Below are positions 1 to 8,477 of a DNA stretch of 64,000 nucleotides, in pieces; within the stretch, counting starts at the first letter, position 1, and each line of letters starts with the position of its first letter. Source of the stretch: Brevundimonas fluminis (GTDB lineage: Bacteria; Pseudomonadota; Alphaproteobacteria; Caulobacterales; Caulobacteraceae). The DNA lies in assembly GCF_003934285.1 (NCBI RefSeq), contig NZ_RQWJ01000005.1, positions 82,683-146,682 of the forward strand, written 5' to 3'. The translations under genes were made by a program, and so were the position numbers. Under the pieces are notes generated by a model. It searched no databases and had not been told where the DNA came from. It saw only the letters and a program-made list of their open reading frames with translations.

Positions 1-881
1 GCCCGGTCGGCCAGGTCGACGTTGGGTCCGCTGAACGGGCCGACCCCGGCCATGGCGCCGCCGACGGCCGTCAGGGTGACGATCACCAGCGCCGCGGCCG
101 TGCCGAGAATGCGCAGACGCGCCGCGACCAGGATCATCACCGGGATGATGGCGAACCCCATGGGCGAGCGGATCATCACGAACACGGCGACCGTGACGGC
201 CGCCACCAGAGCCATCAGCAAGGCGGCCTCGAGGGCCCGCCACGGCCGCTTCAGCACGGCCAGGTGAGGGCGCGTCAGCGACACGCCGAAGGCCCCGAAG
301 ACGGCGAGGCCCAGGGCGTGACCGAACCACCAGGTCTGGAAGGAGGTCAGGGGATCGGCGCCCGCGGTGACCGTCAGCCAGATCGCCGAAAAGGCCGCCG
401 CGGGAATGGGCGCGAGCACCGCGCCGGCCATCAGGAAGCGGATGGCGCCGTCCACGGTCGACAGATTCAGGGTCGGGGCGAAGCGGCGCACCAGCACCAC
501 CGCGCCCACGATCTCGATCATGTTGGCGGCGGTGAACATGACCGACAGGCCCGGCGGATTTCCGGCAAGCACCTCGCCCGCCATGATGCCGACCGCCAGC
601 AGGCCGCCGAGGCACAGGTCGTACGCCCGGTCCCGGGACGTTCTCAGCCACACCGCGACGGCCAGGCCCCCGGCGCCCCACAGCGCCGCGACCAGACCTG
701 CCGAGCGCGCGAAGTTGATCGCCGCGACCACCAGGATCAGCACGCCCATGGCGGTCAGGATCGGCACCAGCGGCTGGGCGAAAAAGGCCGACGCGCCCTG
801 TGCGACCGGTGGCGCCTCCGCGCGCGAAGGCGCCGCGTCGGACGCGGGTTCGGCGAGGTCGAGCGCGCGGCTCAGGGGCAT
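1..881 (-). CDS. MASE1-domain membrane sensor protein, N-terminal part (cut by window edge)
   Basis: An open frame on the minus strand from an ATG at 881 runs off the window start, giving 293 codons without a stop. After about 30 hydrophilic residues it is almost entirely hydrophobic, with roughly eight predicted membrane segments and the small charged loops (for example TSRDRAYD) of the MASE1 sensor domain. MASE1 is known as the N-terminal input domain of histidine kinases and GGDEF/EAL proteins; the output domain would lie outside the window, so the activity is unknown. No good ribosome site precedes the ATG. A GTG at 923, in frame and preceded by AGGGAA, is a plausible alternative start and would lie 8 bp after the thiE stop, suggesting co-transcription with thiE. 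Domain assignment rests on hydropathy and remembered family pattern. Confidence 0.6.
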   Translation of the reverse strand, partial: MPLSRALDLAEPASDAAPSRAEAPPVAQGASAFFAQPLVPILTAMGVLILVVAAINFARSAGLVAALWGAGGLAVAVWLRTSRDRAYDLCLGGLLAVGIMAGEVLAGNPPGLSVMFTAANMIEIVGAVVLVRRFAPTLNLSTVDGAIRFLMAGAVLAPIPAAAFSAIWLTVTAGADPLTSFQTWWFGHALGLAVFGAFGVSLTRPHLAVLKRPWRALEAALLMALVAAVTVAVFVMIRSPMGFAIIPVMILVAARLRILGTAAALVIVTLTAVGGAMAGVGPFSGPNVDLADR

Positions 882-930
882 GGGGAGGTCACTCGGGCGG
901 ACGGATGTCCCTGAATGAACCACAGGTTCC

Positions 931-1593
931 CTAACGATCCCCTGCGATCCCGGTCAGCGCTCGATCGAACGCCCGAACCGCCGCGGCCGGACCTTCCGGA
1001 TGCTTCCAGACCGCCGCGCTGACGGCCACGAAGTCCGCGCCCGCCCGCGCCAGATCGCCGGCGTTGTCCGGGGTGATCCCGCCGATGGCGACGCAGGGCA
1101 CCTCCATGGTCTCCTGCCAGATGGTCAGGATCTCCGGGTCGGGGCGGTGGGTCGTCTCCTTCGTCGCCGTGGGGAAGAAGGCGCCGAAGGCGACGTAGTC
1201 GGCCCCCGCCTCCGCGGCTTCCATCGCCAGATGCCGGCTGTCGTGGCAGGTCGCGCCGATCATGGCGTGAGGCCCCATCAGCCGGCGGGCCTGCGCCACA
1301 GGGGCGTCGCCCTGACCCACATGGACGCCGTCGCAGCCCAAAGCGGCCGCCAGATCCGGCCGGTCGTTCAGGATCACGGCCACCCCCCGCGCCCGGGCGA
1401 TCGGCCCCAGCCGCCGGACGGCCCGCTCGATCGCCGCGTCAGAAGCCGGCTTGAGGCGGATCTGCAGGGCCGCCACGTCGCCGGCGTCCAGCGCCGCTTC
1501 CAGCAGGTCGGCGAACCCTTCGAGATCGTCGATCGCCGACGGGGTGATGAGATACAGGCGACACGCCGGACGGGCGACGGGGGGGCGGGACAT
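931..1593 (-). CDS. thiE: thiamine phosphate synthase
   Basis: 220 residues, the usual ThiE size. It joins hydroxymethylpyrimidine pyrophosphate and thiazole phosphate to make thiamine phosphate in the cytoplasm. Family motifs are visible in order: NDRPDLA and [10 protein letters not shown] (the GVHLGQ-type substrate loop), [22 protein letters not shown] (the ADYIGxGPxFPTxTK block) and [10 protein letters not shown] near the C-terminus. The ATG at 1593 is chosen because the open frame upstream overlaps the 3' end of the neighbouring beta-propeller gene. Other thiamine genes are not in the window. The gene is followed at 30-50 bp by the MASE1 gene on the same strand. Confidence 0.9.
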   Translation of the reverse strand: MSRPPVARPACRLYLITPSAIDDLEGFADLLEAALDAGDVAALQIRLKPASDAAIERAVRRLGPIARARGVAVILNDRPDLAAALGCDGVHVGQGDAPVAQARRLMGPHAMIGATCHDSRHLAMEAAEAGADYVAFGAFFPTATKETTHRPDPEILTIWQETMEVPCVAIGGITPDNAGDLARAGADFVAVSAAVWKHPEGPAAAVRAFDRALTGIAGDR

Positions 1594-1624
1594 GATCCGC
1601 CGATGCGCCGCGCCCGCTCCGCGG

Positions 1625-3511
1625 TCAATCCCCACGTGAGGCCGGGGGCGAAAAGTCCAGCCGCGCCACCTCATGCACTCCCCGTCCGTCCAGCCGACCT
1701 TCCACCAGCTCGTAGCCCAGAAGGGCGAACATGCGGTCTCCGAGGAAGATCGGCCGCGCATCGCCGTACCAATCCACGCACGATGCCCGGCAGCCGTCGT
1801 CGAAGCCTCTGCGCCGCGCTCCGCCCAGCGCGCCGAGGCCCGTGAGAGTCGCCCCTTCCCGGCGGACGAAGATCATGGAAACCCGTTCGGTCAGGTCCGC
1901 GGACGGATCCCGGCTCCAGTCGATCAGCGGCAGGGCCAAGGCGCCGCGCCGGCCGCCCGCGCCCGGGTCGCTTCTGAAGAAGAAGCCGTGACTGCGGGAC
2001 TCCGCTTCGGCGCCTTCCAGACCGGACAGTCTGGCTGCGATCCGCCCCTCCTCAGACAGGTCCACCAGGTTCAGGGTCGTATGTTCGTGCCCGGTCACGA
2101 CGAGGGCGTCCGTCCCGACGGGCTCGATCCGCCCCATGCGGCCGGTCATGTCCAGCCGGGTCACGCCGTGGCCGTCCAGTGAGGCCACCAGAAGGACGCT
2201 CTTCCTTTCCCCGAGGTCGGCGCCGATCAGCAGATGGTCGCCCACGAAGCGGTTCCGGATCGACCAGGAATCGCCGACCTGATCGTGCAGGCGGCGCATC
2301 TCGGGATCGCGCACGACGCCGGATCCGTCGCCGAACCGATGGAGCGGGAGCTGCAGCAGATGCAGGCTTCCGGCCGCGCCTCCCGGCCACATCGCATCGC
2401 CGGTCCCCTCGTCGGCGATGAGAACCTCCAGCGCCCCGGCCCGCTCCCTGAACGAGAACTGGTCGACGGGCATGCCCCGGGCGGCGATCGCCTGCGGAGC
2501 GCCCTCCGCCAAGGGAAGCCGCACCAGCGTCGCGGGAGTCGCCGCACGCCACGATCCTCGTGGACCCGGGCGAGCGGCCCACAGGTAGAGGGCGTCGGCC
2601 GAGGCGTAGAAGGTCCGCGCGTCTCCGCCGACGACGCCGCGCGCGCGACAGTCGAGCGGCACGCTGCCGACGTCGCAAACCGTCACGGCATGAAGGACCT
2701 GGGCCTCGAGGGGCGACGCGCGGTCCGCGGCGGAGAGATGAATGTCGCGGGGGCCGGCGATGGTGCGCCAAGGGGCGTCGCGGTCCGCGCTCCAGCGCCG
2801 CATCGCGGGCAGCACGTCTTCGGCCAGGACGCGGTCAGATCTCCGCCGACGCACCTCCAGCGGCAGAGGCGCGTAGAGGACGAGCCGGTCGCCGATCAAT
2901 CGACTGGCGAAGTTGCCGCTCGAGTAGTAATCGGCCGTCCGGATCTGGTGCGCGTCGCGGAAGGCGAGGCGGCCCTCGGGAGAGAGGTCGAAGCGCACGA
3001 TCTCCGTTGCCCCGGCCAGGTAGTCGTAGCCGATGACCAGGGCATGGTCGCCCGCCAGCAGAAGCTCGTCGTACCAGGCGCCGCGAGCGTCGGCGCCCGG
3101 TGGGAAGGCGTCGATCCGGTCGATCGCGCGCATGCCGCCGTCGGCCGTCGAGATGGTGAAGAGACGGCCGCGCCTCAGCACGACCAGGAGATCCCCCCGC
3201 GCCTTGACCAAGCCGCCCTCGTCGACGCCGACCTCCTGCACGTTCGTGATGGACGAGTCTTCCGAGTATCCGGCATCCGGCGGCGCCGCGGCGGCCTCCG
3301 AGGCGAACATATGCAACTCGACCGCCTCATCGGTGTGCTGCCGCGCCGAAGCGTCCAGCAGATCCGACCTCCTCTGCAGGAAGCCCTCGAGGTCGGCGAC
3401 GTCGGCGAAGGCCGGGAGCGAAGGTCCCCGATCGGCCCGCGACGCCGCTCCTGCCGCCGCGCCGGCGACCGCCGCCGCCAACGTGAGCGCGAGGCTCGCC
3501 AGTGGTTTCAT
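1625..3511 (-). CDS. secreted beta-propeller domain protein
   Basis: 628 residues with an N-terminal signal peptide ([21 protein letters not shown], Ala-rich, cleaved around residue 20-25). The block [19 protein letters not shown] followed by [14 protein letters not shown] is the hallmark of the beta-propeller family PF09826, in which TNVQ-EGVDEAD-VKTDG opens the propeller. Repeated strand pairs of the kind [22 protein letters not shown] and [10 protein letters not shown] cover the rest. Such proteins are exported and of unknown function. The start is supported by GGAGGG six bases before the ATG. It is transcribed away from bfd; the open frame upstream of residue 1 is non-coding antisense to bfd. 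Confidence 0.78.
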   Translation of the reverse strand: MKPLASLALTLAAAVAGAAAGAASRADRGPSLPAFADVADLEGFLQRRSDLLDASARQHTDEAVELHMFASEAAAAPPDAGYSEDSSITNVQEVGVDEGGLVKARGDLLVVLRRGRLFTISTADGGMRAIDRIDAFPPGADARGAWYDELLLAGDHALVIGYDYLAGATEIVRFDLSPEGRLAFRDAHQIRTADYYSSGNFASRLIGDRLVLYAPLPLEVRRRRSDRVLAEDVLPAMRRWSADRDAPWRTIAGPRDIHLSAADRASPLEAQVLHAVTVCDVGSVPLDCRARGVVGGDARTFYASADALYLWAARPGPRGSWRAATPATLVRLPLAEGAPQAIAARGMPVDQFSFRERAGALEVLIADEGTGDAMWPGGAAGSLHLLQLPLHRFGDGSGVVRDPEMRRLHDQVGDSWSIRNRFVGDHLLIGADLGERKSVLLVASLDGHGVTRLDMTGRMGRIEPVGTDALVVTGHEHTTLNLVDLSEEGRIAARLSGLEGAEAESRSHGFFFRSDPGAGGRRGALALPLIDWSRDPSADLTERVSMIFVRREGATLTGLGALGGARRRGFDDGCRASCVDWYGDARPIFLGDRMFALLGYELVEGRLDGRGVHEVARLDFSPPASRGD

Positions 3512-3641
3512 GAAATCCCTCCGTCGAGGAAGCTCAGCCGCAGTCCGTGGCGAATGGATGGCGCGCCCATGCGAACGACTTGCAATCGTCGGAACGAACC
3601 TGTTAAAGCGAACCAGTCGCATCTTGATCGAGTTCGCCCGC

Positions 3642-3827
3642 GTGTACGTCTGCAACTGCAACGGTCTTCGCCAGCGTGACGTCCGGCAGGCCATCGAGGC
3701 CGGGGCGACGCGTCCGCGCGACGTCTTCGCTCGCCACAAGTGCCAGGCCCAGTGCGCCAAGTGCGTATGCGACATGCGGAAGATGATCGACGAGACCTGT
3801 CGGGCCTACGCCATGGCGGCGGAATAG
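3642..3827 (+). CDS. bfd: bacterioferritin-associated ferredoxin
   Basis: 61 residues with a GTG start. The pattern CNCNG at the N-terminus and CQAQCAKCVC in the second half gives the four cysteines of the Bfd-type 2Fe-2S ferredoxin (BFD-like, helix-turn-helix fold). Bfd is known to bind bacterioferritin and pass electrons to its heme so that stored iron is released. The bacterioferritin gene follows 130 bp downstream on the same strand, which fits. An in-frame TTG at 3624 would add six residues; GTG at 3642 puts the first CxC at the position usual for the family. It was too short and oddly started to be conspicuous, but the cysteine spacing is clear. Confidence 0.85.
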   Translation: MYVCNCNGLRQRDVRQAIEAGATRPRDVFARHKCQAQCAKCVCDMRKMIDETCRAYAMAAE

Positions 3828-3840
3828 GCGCTTCCGACTT

Positions 3841-3888
3841 TCACTCGCATTTTCAATGTGATGAGAAGTGTTCGCAGGTGAACACTTC
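3841..3888 (+). promoter_or_regulatory. inverted repeat upstream of bacterioferritin (operator or bfd terminator)
   Basis: A perfect 9-bp inverted repeat GAAGTGTTC/GAACACTTC with a 6-bp spacer occupies 3865-3888, preceded at 3841-3861 by an AT-rich patch containing CATT-TTC-AATG. The palindrome is 69 bp before the bfr start codon. There is no T-run after it, so it is a weak terminator candidate; an iron-responsive operator (Fur or Irr type) or a generic dyad is equally possible. A -10-like TTATCC follows at about 3903. The role is inferred from position only. Confidence 0.4.
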
Positions 3889-3957
3889 CTCTGGGCGCGT
3901 GTTATCCTGTCGTGACTCGAGGCCCTCCCCGGCCGACCCGCATCAAGGACAGCGCTC

Positions 3958-4458
3958 ATGAAGGCCGACCCCGCGATCATCCGCACGCTCAACGCGGTGC
4001 TGACCAACGAGCTGACGGCGGTCAATCAGTACTTTCTGCACGCCCGCATGTTCGAAAGCTGGGGCCTGAAGCATCTCGGCAAGGTGATCTACGACGAGAG
4101 CATCGGCGAGATGAAGCACGCCGACATGCTGATCAAGCGGGTGCTGTTTCTCGACGGCCTGCCGAACCTGCAGGACCTGCATAAGCTGAAGATCGGCGAA
4201 ACCGTGGTCGAATGCCTGGGCGCCGACCTGCAGCTGGAACGCGGCGGGCGCGAGACCCTGATCGCCGGAATCGCCCAGTTCGAGGAGGCCCGCGACTACG
4301 TGAGCCGCGAGATCCTGCAGCACATCCTGTCGGACACCGAGGAGCACATCGACTTCCTCGAGAACCAGTTCAAGCTGATCGAGATGATGGGCGAGCCGAA
4401 CTACATCCAGTCGTCGCTGGGCGAGATCGGGCCGGACGGATCGGCGACGGGGAAGTGA
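3958..4458 (+). CDS. bfr: bacterioferritin
   Basis: 166 residues, no signal peptide, cytoplasmic iron store expected to form a 24-mer with heme. Counting from the start, E18, E51, H54, E94 and H130 match the di-iron ferroxidase ligands of the family and M52 matches the inter-subunit heme ligand. The residue equivalent to the bridging ligand E127 is threonine (SDTEEHIDFLE), with glutamates at 128 and 129. The start is MKADPAIIRTLN, as in other Bfr proteins. It pairs with bfd upstream, and the convergent ABC permease gene ends 7 bp downstream. Confidence 0.95.
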   Translation: MKADPAIIRTLNAVLTNELTAVNQYFLHARMFESWGLKHLGKVIYDESIGEMKHADMLIKRVLFLDGLPNLQDLHKLKIGETVVECLGADLQLERGGRETLIAGIAQFEEARDYVSREILQHILSDTEEHIDFLENQFKLIEMMGEPNYIQSSLGEIGPDGSATGK

Positions 4459-4464
4459 TCCCCG

Positions 4465-5190
4465 TCACCTGACCTCCCGCGCGCTGAGGTGGCTCAGGGC
4501 GAGGATCAGGACCAGGGCCCCCAGCCCGCCGCCCAGACCGAGGGCCACATTCACGCGCCACGCCTCGGTCGCCAGCATGTTCACCGGCATCTGCCAAGGG
4601 AAGAAGACGCCCGCCTCGGCCGCCGTCGCGACGACGGAGAAGAAGGTGCCGCCGATGCCGATCGCGAGGGCGGGCACGAAGCTGGCGAACCGCATGGCGG
4701 TCCAGAACTGGATCGCCGTCAGCAGGATCGCCGCAAGCCACATGCGCCCCACGACGGTGAGATGCTGCATCAGGGCGAGATCGCCGGTCGGCTCGAGCAC
4801 CGGTTTGATCGTTGCGGCAGCCCGGACGGCGCCCCAGGTCACGGCGAGGTTGAGCAGGCTCATGGCGGCGACGAGGAGCAGCACGCACGCGGCCTTGGCG
4901 GCATAGGTCGTCCACCGCGGTCGAGGCAGGGCGCGCAGATGATCCCAGGCCTTCGGCCCATGCTCCATGTGCGCGACCAGCGCCGTCAGGGCGGTCACGC
5001 TCATGGGCAGCATGAAGAAGGCCCATATGCCGGCCGAACTGCCCATCCACATCTCCCATGCCATGGGCGCCTTTCCGCGCAACATGTTGAAGAAGATGAA
5101 GACGCCGATCAGGCAGGGCGCGGCGACGGCCAGCAGCAGGGCCAGCGAGCGGTTCAGCTTGCGGGCCTCTACGATCAGGGCGGTCAGCAT
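4465..5190 (-). CDS. ABC-2 type transporter permease
   Basis: 241 residues with six predicted membrane segments, resembling the MutE/EpiE-like lantibiotic-immunity and ABC-2 permease families: a short N-terminal cytoplasmic piece (MLTALIVEARKLNRS), a first segment, then HMEHGPKAWDHLRALP, a typical cytoplasmic coupling loop of this group. It is the membrane half of the exporter encoded with the ATPase gene just upstream; the ATPase stop and this ATG overlap as TGATG at 5188-5192, so translation is coupled. The substrate cannot be read from sequence. Confidence 0.75.
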   Translation of the reverse strand: MLTALIVEARKLNRSLALLLAVAAPCLIGVFIFFNMLRGKAPMAWEMWMGSSAGIWAFFMLPMSVTALTALVAHMEHGPKAWDHLRALPRPRWTTYAAKAACVLLLVAAMSLLNLAVTWGAVRAAATIKPVLEPTGDLALMQHLTVVGRMWLAAILLTAIQFWTAMRFASFVPALAIGIGGTFFSVVATAAEAGVFFPWQMPVNMLATEAWRVNVALGLGGGLGALVLILALSHLSAREVR

Positions 5191-6131
5191 CAGGCGAGCT
5201 CCTTGCTGCGTGCCGGCACGGCGTCGGGCGCCGAGGCCTGGCGATAGATTCCTTCCAGCGAGCGGGCGCGCGCGCCGATGGCGAAGACGCCGACCCCTGC
5301 GCCGACCATCGCGCGGGTGAGCGCCGCGACGACCGCGTCGTGATCCTCGCCCGGTCGCAGGCGGGCGATCAGACCGCCGTCGCCCGCGACGACCGTCAGG
5401 TCGTGGCCGCGCAGCACCCGCGTCGCCTTGGCGGCGTCGTCGACGCGCAGGGCGATCTCCGGCGCCTGATCCGCCTTCAGCCGTGCCAGTTCCCCCTCCA
5501 GCACCAGCCGCCCCTCGTGCACTATGCCGACGTGGGTGGCGGTCTGTTCGATCTCGCTGAGCAGATGGCTCGACAGCAGGACGGTCGCGCCGGTGCGATC
5601 CGGCAGGGACTTCAGGAAGCGGCGCATGTCGGCGATGCCGTCGGGGTCGAGCCCGTTGGTCGGTTCGTCGAGGATCAGCACCGGCGGCGCGCCGAGCATG
5701 GCGCGGGCCAGACCCAGCCGCTGGCGCATGCCCAGCGAATAGTCCGAGACGCGGCGGCGGCCGTTCTCCGTCATCTCGACCACCTCCAGAACCCGGTCGA
5801 CCTCGGCGGCGGGAAGGCCCAGCAGGGTGCGGGTCAGGTCGAGGTTCTCGCGCCCCGAGAGGTTGGCGTAGAAGCCGTGCGCCTCAAGAAGAGCCCCGGT
5901 CTTGCGGGCCGCGGCGATGCGGTCCGCGGCGACGTCTACGCCTCCGACGCGCGCCGAACCGGCCGTGGGCTTCAGCAGGCCCAGCAGCATCTTGAGGGTC
6001 GTGGTCTTGCCCGCGCCGTTACGCCCGAGGAAGCCGTAGACGGCGCGCTCCGGCACCGTCATCGAAACGGAGTCGACGGCGGTGTGCCGGCCGAACCTGC
6101 GCATCAGGCCCCGTGTCTCGATCGCCGCCAT
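5190..6131 (-). CDS. ABC transporter ATP-binding protein
   Basis: 313 residues. Walker A is GRNGAGKTT near residue 36-44, the signature is YSLGMRQRLGLARA, Walker B is VLILDEPTNGLDPDG and the switch histidine region is VLLSSHLLSEIEQ. The length and the about 90-residue C-terminal extension fit the CcmA/drug-exporter subfamily that pairs with ABC-2 permeases, and such a permease gene overlaps its stop codon. It drives export of an unknown substrate. The upstream region (6132-6221) is AT-rich, holds a near-palindrome and a CtrA-type box, and is shared with the divergent DUF2975 gene. Confidence 0.88.
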   Translation of the reverse strand: MAAIETRGLMRRFGRHTAVDSVSMTVPERAVYGFLGRNGAGKTTTLKMLLGLLKPTAGSARVGGVDVAADRIAAARKTGALLEAHGFYANLSGRENLDLTRTLLGLPAAEVDRVLEVVEMTENGRRRVSDYSLGMRQRLGLARAMLGAPPVLILDEPTNGLDPDGIADMRRFLKSLPDRTGATVLLSSHLLSEIEQTATHVGIVHEGRLVLEGELARLKADQAPEIALRVDDAAKATRVLRGHDLTVVAGDGGLIARLRPGEDHDAVVAALTRAMVGAGVGVFAIGARARSLEGIYRQASAPDAVPARSKELA

Positions 6132-6146
6132 GAGCCGCCTCGCTTG

Positions 6147-6163
6147 TTTAACTCCGAGCTAAA
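6147..6163. promoter_or_regulatory. near-perfect 17-bp palindrome in divergent promoter
   Basis: TTTAACTC-C-GAGCTAAA, seven of eight arm positions matched, lies 16 bp upstream of the ABC ATPase start and 60 bp upstream of the DUF2975 start. Position and symmetry suggest a repressor operator. The HTH protein encoded at 6716 is a candidate ligand, because small Xre regulators paired with DUF2975 often act locally; this is inference. Confidence 0.4.
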
Positions 6164-6181
6164 GTTGCAAAGCGACCGCGT

Positions 6182-6196
6182 TTAAGTCAAGATTAA
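6182..6196. promoter_or_regulatory. CtrA-type binding site TTAA-N7-TTAA
   Basis: The sequence TTAA-GTCAAGA-TTAA is an exact match to the consensus full CtrA site (TTAA, seven bases, TTAA) known from Caulobacter. In DNA this GC-rich such a match is rare by chance. It lies 26 bp before the GTG of the DUF2975 gene and 51 bp upstream of the divergent ABC ATPase start, so it could control either or both. That it is bound by CtrA is inference from the consensus and from the likely caulobacterial host. Confidence 0.55.
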
Positions 6197-6221
6197 AGAT
6201 CAGACAGCTTCGGAGCCCCTC

Positions 6222-6716
6222 GTGAGCCAAGCCGACCTCACCCGTTTCCGCGCCATGTGCGGCCAGTTCCGCTGGCTGGCGGTGTTCATGGTGGTGAGCG
6301 TGGGCCTGCTGCTGGCACTGATCCACCTGATCTTTCCCGCCATGATCGCCGTCCGCGACGGCGCCCCGCCGCCGGGTTGGATCAACGGCGTGCTGTTCGC
6401 CTCGCCGACCGTCTTCTATCTGTTCGCCGTCTGGTCGATCGGCCGGGCGATGGGCCAGCTGGCGCGTGGCCGTCTGATCCAGACGACGTTGGCCAGCGCG
6501 CTGAGACGTGTGGGTCTGGCGTTGGGGACCGGGGGGGTGACCAGCGTCTTCCTGGTGACCAACCTGGCCCGCGTGCTGGAAGGCGGCCGCGGCGGCTGGC
6601 TGCACTTCGACGTGGCGGGGATGACCCTGGGCATGATCGGGGGCGCGCTGTTTCTGCTGGGCCGGGTCATGGAACAGGCCGGCCGGGTGCAGGCCGAGCT
6701 GGACGAGATGATCTGA
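6222..6716 (+). CDS. DUF2975-type integral membrane protein
   Basis: 164 residues starting at GTG with GGAG seven bases upstream. Four predicted membrane segments: residues about 16-42, 58-78, 96-116 and 128-148. This size and topology, and the immediately overlapping small HTH gene (TGATG at 6714-6718), are typical of DUF2975, a family of unknown function nearly always paired with an Xre-type regulator of the YozG kind. It may be a membrane partner of that regulator. Cell-cycle control is possible, given the CtrA-type site directly upstream. Confidence 0.7.
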   Translation: MSQADLTRFRAMCGQFRWLAVFMVVSVGLLLALIHLIFPAMIAVRDGAPPPGWINGVLFASPTVFYLFAVWSIGRAMGQLARGRLIQTTLASALRRVGLALGTGGVTSVFLVTNLARVLEGGRGGWLHFDVAGMTLGMIGGALFLLGRVMEQAGRVQAELDEMI

Positions 6717-6955
6717 TGCCCGTGCGCGTGACGCTGGACGCGCTGATCGTCCGCAAGGGGCTGAAGGCCAAGGACCTGGCCCAGGAGGTCGGACTGTCGG
6801 AGACGCAGCTGTCCCTCTTCCGGTCGGGCAAGGTGAAGGGCATCCGCTTCCGCACCCTGGCGCGACTTTGCGCGGCGCTGGAGTGCACCCCCGGCGACCT
6901 GCTGGACTATGCGTTCGATCCGGCGGATCTTGATCCCGCTTCTGACGACGAGTGA
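6716..6955 (+). CDS. small Xre/Cro-type helix-turn-helix regulator
   Basis: 79 residues: MPVRVTLDALIVRKGLK then the HTH KDLAQEVGLSETQLSLFRSG with a basic tail KVKGIRFRTLARLCAALECTPGDLLDY. This is the compact YozG-like form of the Cro/CI fold, consisting of little more than the DNA-binding domain and an acidic C-terminus. The ATG overlaps the stop of the DUF2975 gene, so the two are co-translated. It probably represses its own operon; the palindrome at 6147-6163 is a candidate site. Confidence 0.85.
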   Translation: MPVRVTLDALIVRKGLKAKDLAQEVGLSETQLSLFRSGKVKGIRFRTLARLCAALECTPGDLLDYAFDPADLDPASDDE

Positions 6956-7058
6956 TCCGTTCGGGACGTGAGGCGTTCGCCCTGCGACCCCATGCCGACT
7001 GGCCACGACGGCCCGTCCGAAATATTCACCACTCCATGAAATCCGGAGCGGTCGCCTG

Positions 7059-8477
7059 ATGGACTTCGACGCCCTGCTGCTCTCTCGGATGCAGTTCGCG
7101 TTCACGATCGCGTTCCACATCCTGTTTCCGGCCTTCACCATCGGGCTGGCGGCCTTTCTGGCGGTGCTGGAGGGGCTGTGGCTGTGGACGAAGCGGGACG
7201 CGTTCAAGACGCTGTACCTGTTCTGGATCAAGATCTTCGCCCTGAGCTTCGGCATGGGCGTCGTGTCCGGCGTGGTGATGAGCTACCAGTTCGGCACCAA
7301 CTGGTCGGAGTTCATCCGCCTGACCGGCGGGGTCATCGGCCCGCTGCTGGCCTATGAGGTGCTGACGGCCTTCTTCCTCGAGGCGTCGTTCCTGGGCGTC
7401 ATGCTGTTCGGCTGGAGCCGGGTGGGCAACAAGCTGCACTTCCTCTCGACCGTGCTGGTGGCGATCGGCACCACGATCTCGGCCTTCTGGATCCTGTCGG
7501 CCAACAGCTGGATGCAGACGCCCGCCGGGTTCGAAATCCTGCCAGACGGACGGTTCGTGGCGACGGACTTCTGGCAGGTGATCTTCAATCCCAGCTTCCC
7601 GTCGCGCCTGGCGCACATGCTGCTGGCGGCCTTCCTGACGACGGCGCTCGTGGTCGGCGCCGTATCCGCATGGCACTTGCTGAAGGCCCGCCGGAACCCG
7701 CACCACCCGGGGGTCGTGGAGAGCCGGGTCGGGCTCGTCATGGCCATAGGCCTGCTGGCCGTCGTCGCCCCGCTGCAGCTTGTGGTCGGCCACTGGTCGG
7801 GCGAGGTGGCTCACGAGCATCAGCCGTCCAAACTGGCCGCCATCGAGGGCTACTGGGAGACCCGTCCGGATCAGCCGCTGATCCTGTTCGGGATCCCCGA
7901 CCGGCGCGTTCAGGACAATCATTTCGAGGTCGCGATCCCCGGGCTGGGCAACGTCGTCCAGAACGTGCCGCGCGACGAGGCGATCACGGGGCTGGACGCC
8001 TATGCCGTCGCGGACCAGCCGCCGCCGGTCATTCCCTTCTTCGGTTTCCGCATCATGGTGGGGCTGGGCCTGCTGATGATCGCCCTCGGCCTGTGGGGCG
8101 CATGGCTCACGTTGCGCATGAAGGTGTTCGCGAGCCCCGCCTTTCTGCGCTTCGCGGTGGCCATGGGGCCATCCGGCTTCATCGCCGTGCTGGCCGGTTG
8201 GATGGTGACGGAGGTCGGTCGCCAGCCCTGGGTGGTCTATGGCGTGCTGCGGACGGCGGACGCCGTGTCGCCCGTGCTGGCCAGTCAGGTGGCGACGTCG
8301 CTGACGGCTTACGTCGTCGTCTATGCCATCGTGTTCACCGCAGGCGCCCTGTTCATCCTGCGCCTGATGGCGGAGGGGCCGGTGGCGGCGGTGACCGAGC
8401 CGGAGCCGCGTCAGGACAGACCGCCGGGCTGGGCCCTGGCCAAGGCCCCCGAAGACGCGCCGGGAGACCCGTCATGA
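7059..8477 (+). CDS. cydA: cytochrome bd (cyanide-insensitive type) ubiquinol oxidase subunit I
   Basis: 472 residues, nine predicted membrane segments. It oxidises ubiquinol and reduces oxygen to water in the inner membrane. H20 in TIAFHILFPAFTIG is the high-spin heme ligand position; GWSRVGNKLHF, the short region between segments 6 and 7 (short Q-loop) and GRQPWVVYGVLRTADAVSP near residue 387 are features of the CioA branch. The stop overlaps the cydB start as ATGA at 8474-8477. The upstream 100 bp have no obvious operator beyond a GGAG ribosome site. Confidence 0.93.
   Translation: MDFDALLLSRMQFAFTIAFHILFPAFTIGLAAFLAVLEGLWLWTKRDAFKTLYLFWIKIFALSFGMGVVSGVVMSYQFGTNWSEFIRLTGGVIGPLLAYEVLTAFFLEASFLGVMLFGWSRVGNKLHFLSTVLVAIGTTISAFWILSANSWMQTPAGFEILPDGRFVATDFWQVIFNPSFPSRLAHMLLAAFLTTALVVGAVSAWHLLKARRNPHHPGVVESRVGLVMAIGLLAVVAPLQLVVGHWSGEVAHEHQPSKLAAIEGYWETRPDQPLILFGIPDRRVQDNHFEVAIPGLGNVVQNVPRDEAITGLDAYAVADQPPPVIPFFGFRIMVGLGLLMIALGLWGAWLTLRMKVFASPAFLRFAVAMGPSGFIAVLAGWMVTEVGRQPWVVYGVLRTADAVSPVLASQVATSLTAYVVVYAIVFTAGALFILRLMAEGPVAAVTEPEPRQDRPPGWALAKAPEDAPGDPS

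Noticed and set aside
264..914. Plus-strand open frames of 183 and 216 residues at the window start
   Set aside because: They are Arg/His-rich antisense frames over the hydrophobic MASE1 gene on the minus strand and have no recognisable motifs.
1594..1624. TPP riboswitch before thiE
   Set aside because: The gap to the upstream beta-propeller gene is only about 30 bp and shows no THI-box sequence.
3570..3592. TTGCAATCGTCGG shared between the bfd upstream region (3580-3592) and 46425-46437
   Set aside because: A 13-bp match is expected many times by chance in a 64-kb sequence; the two contexts are unrelated.
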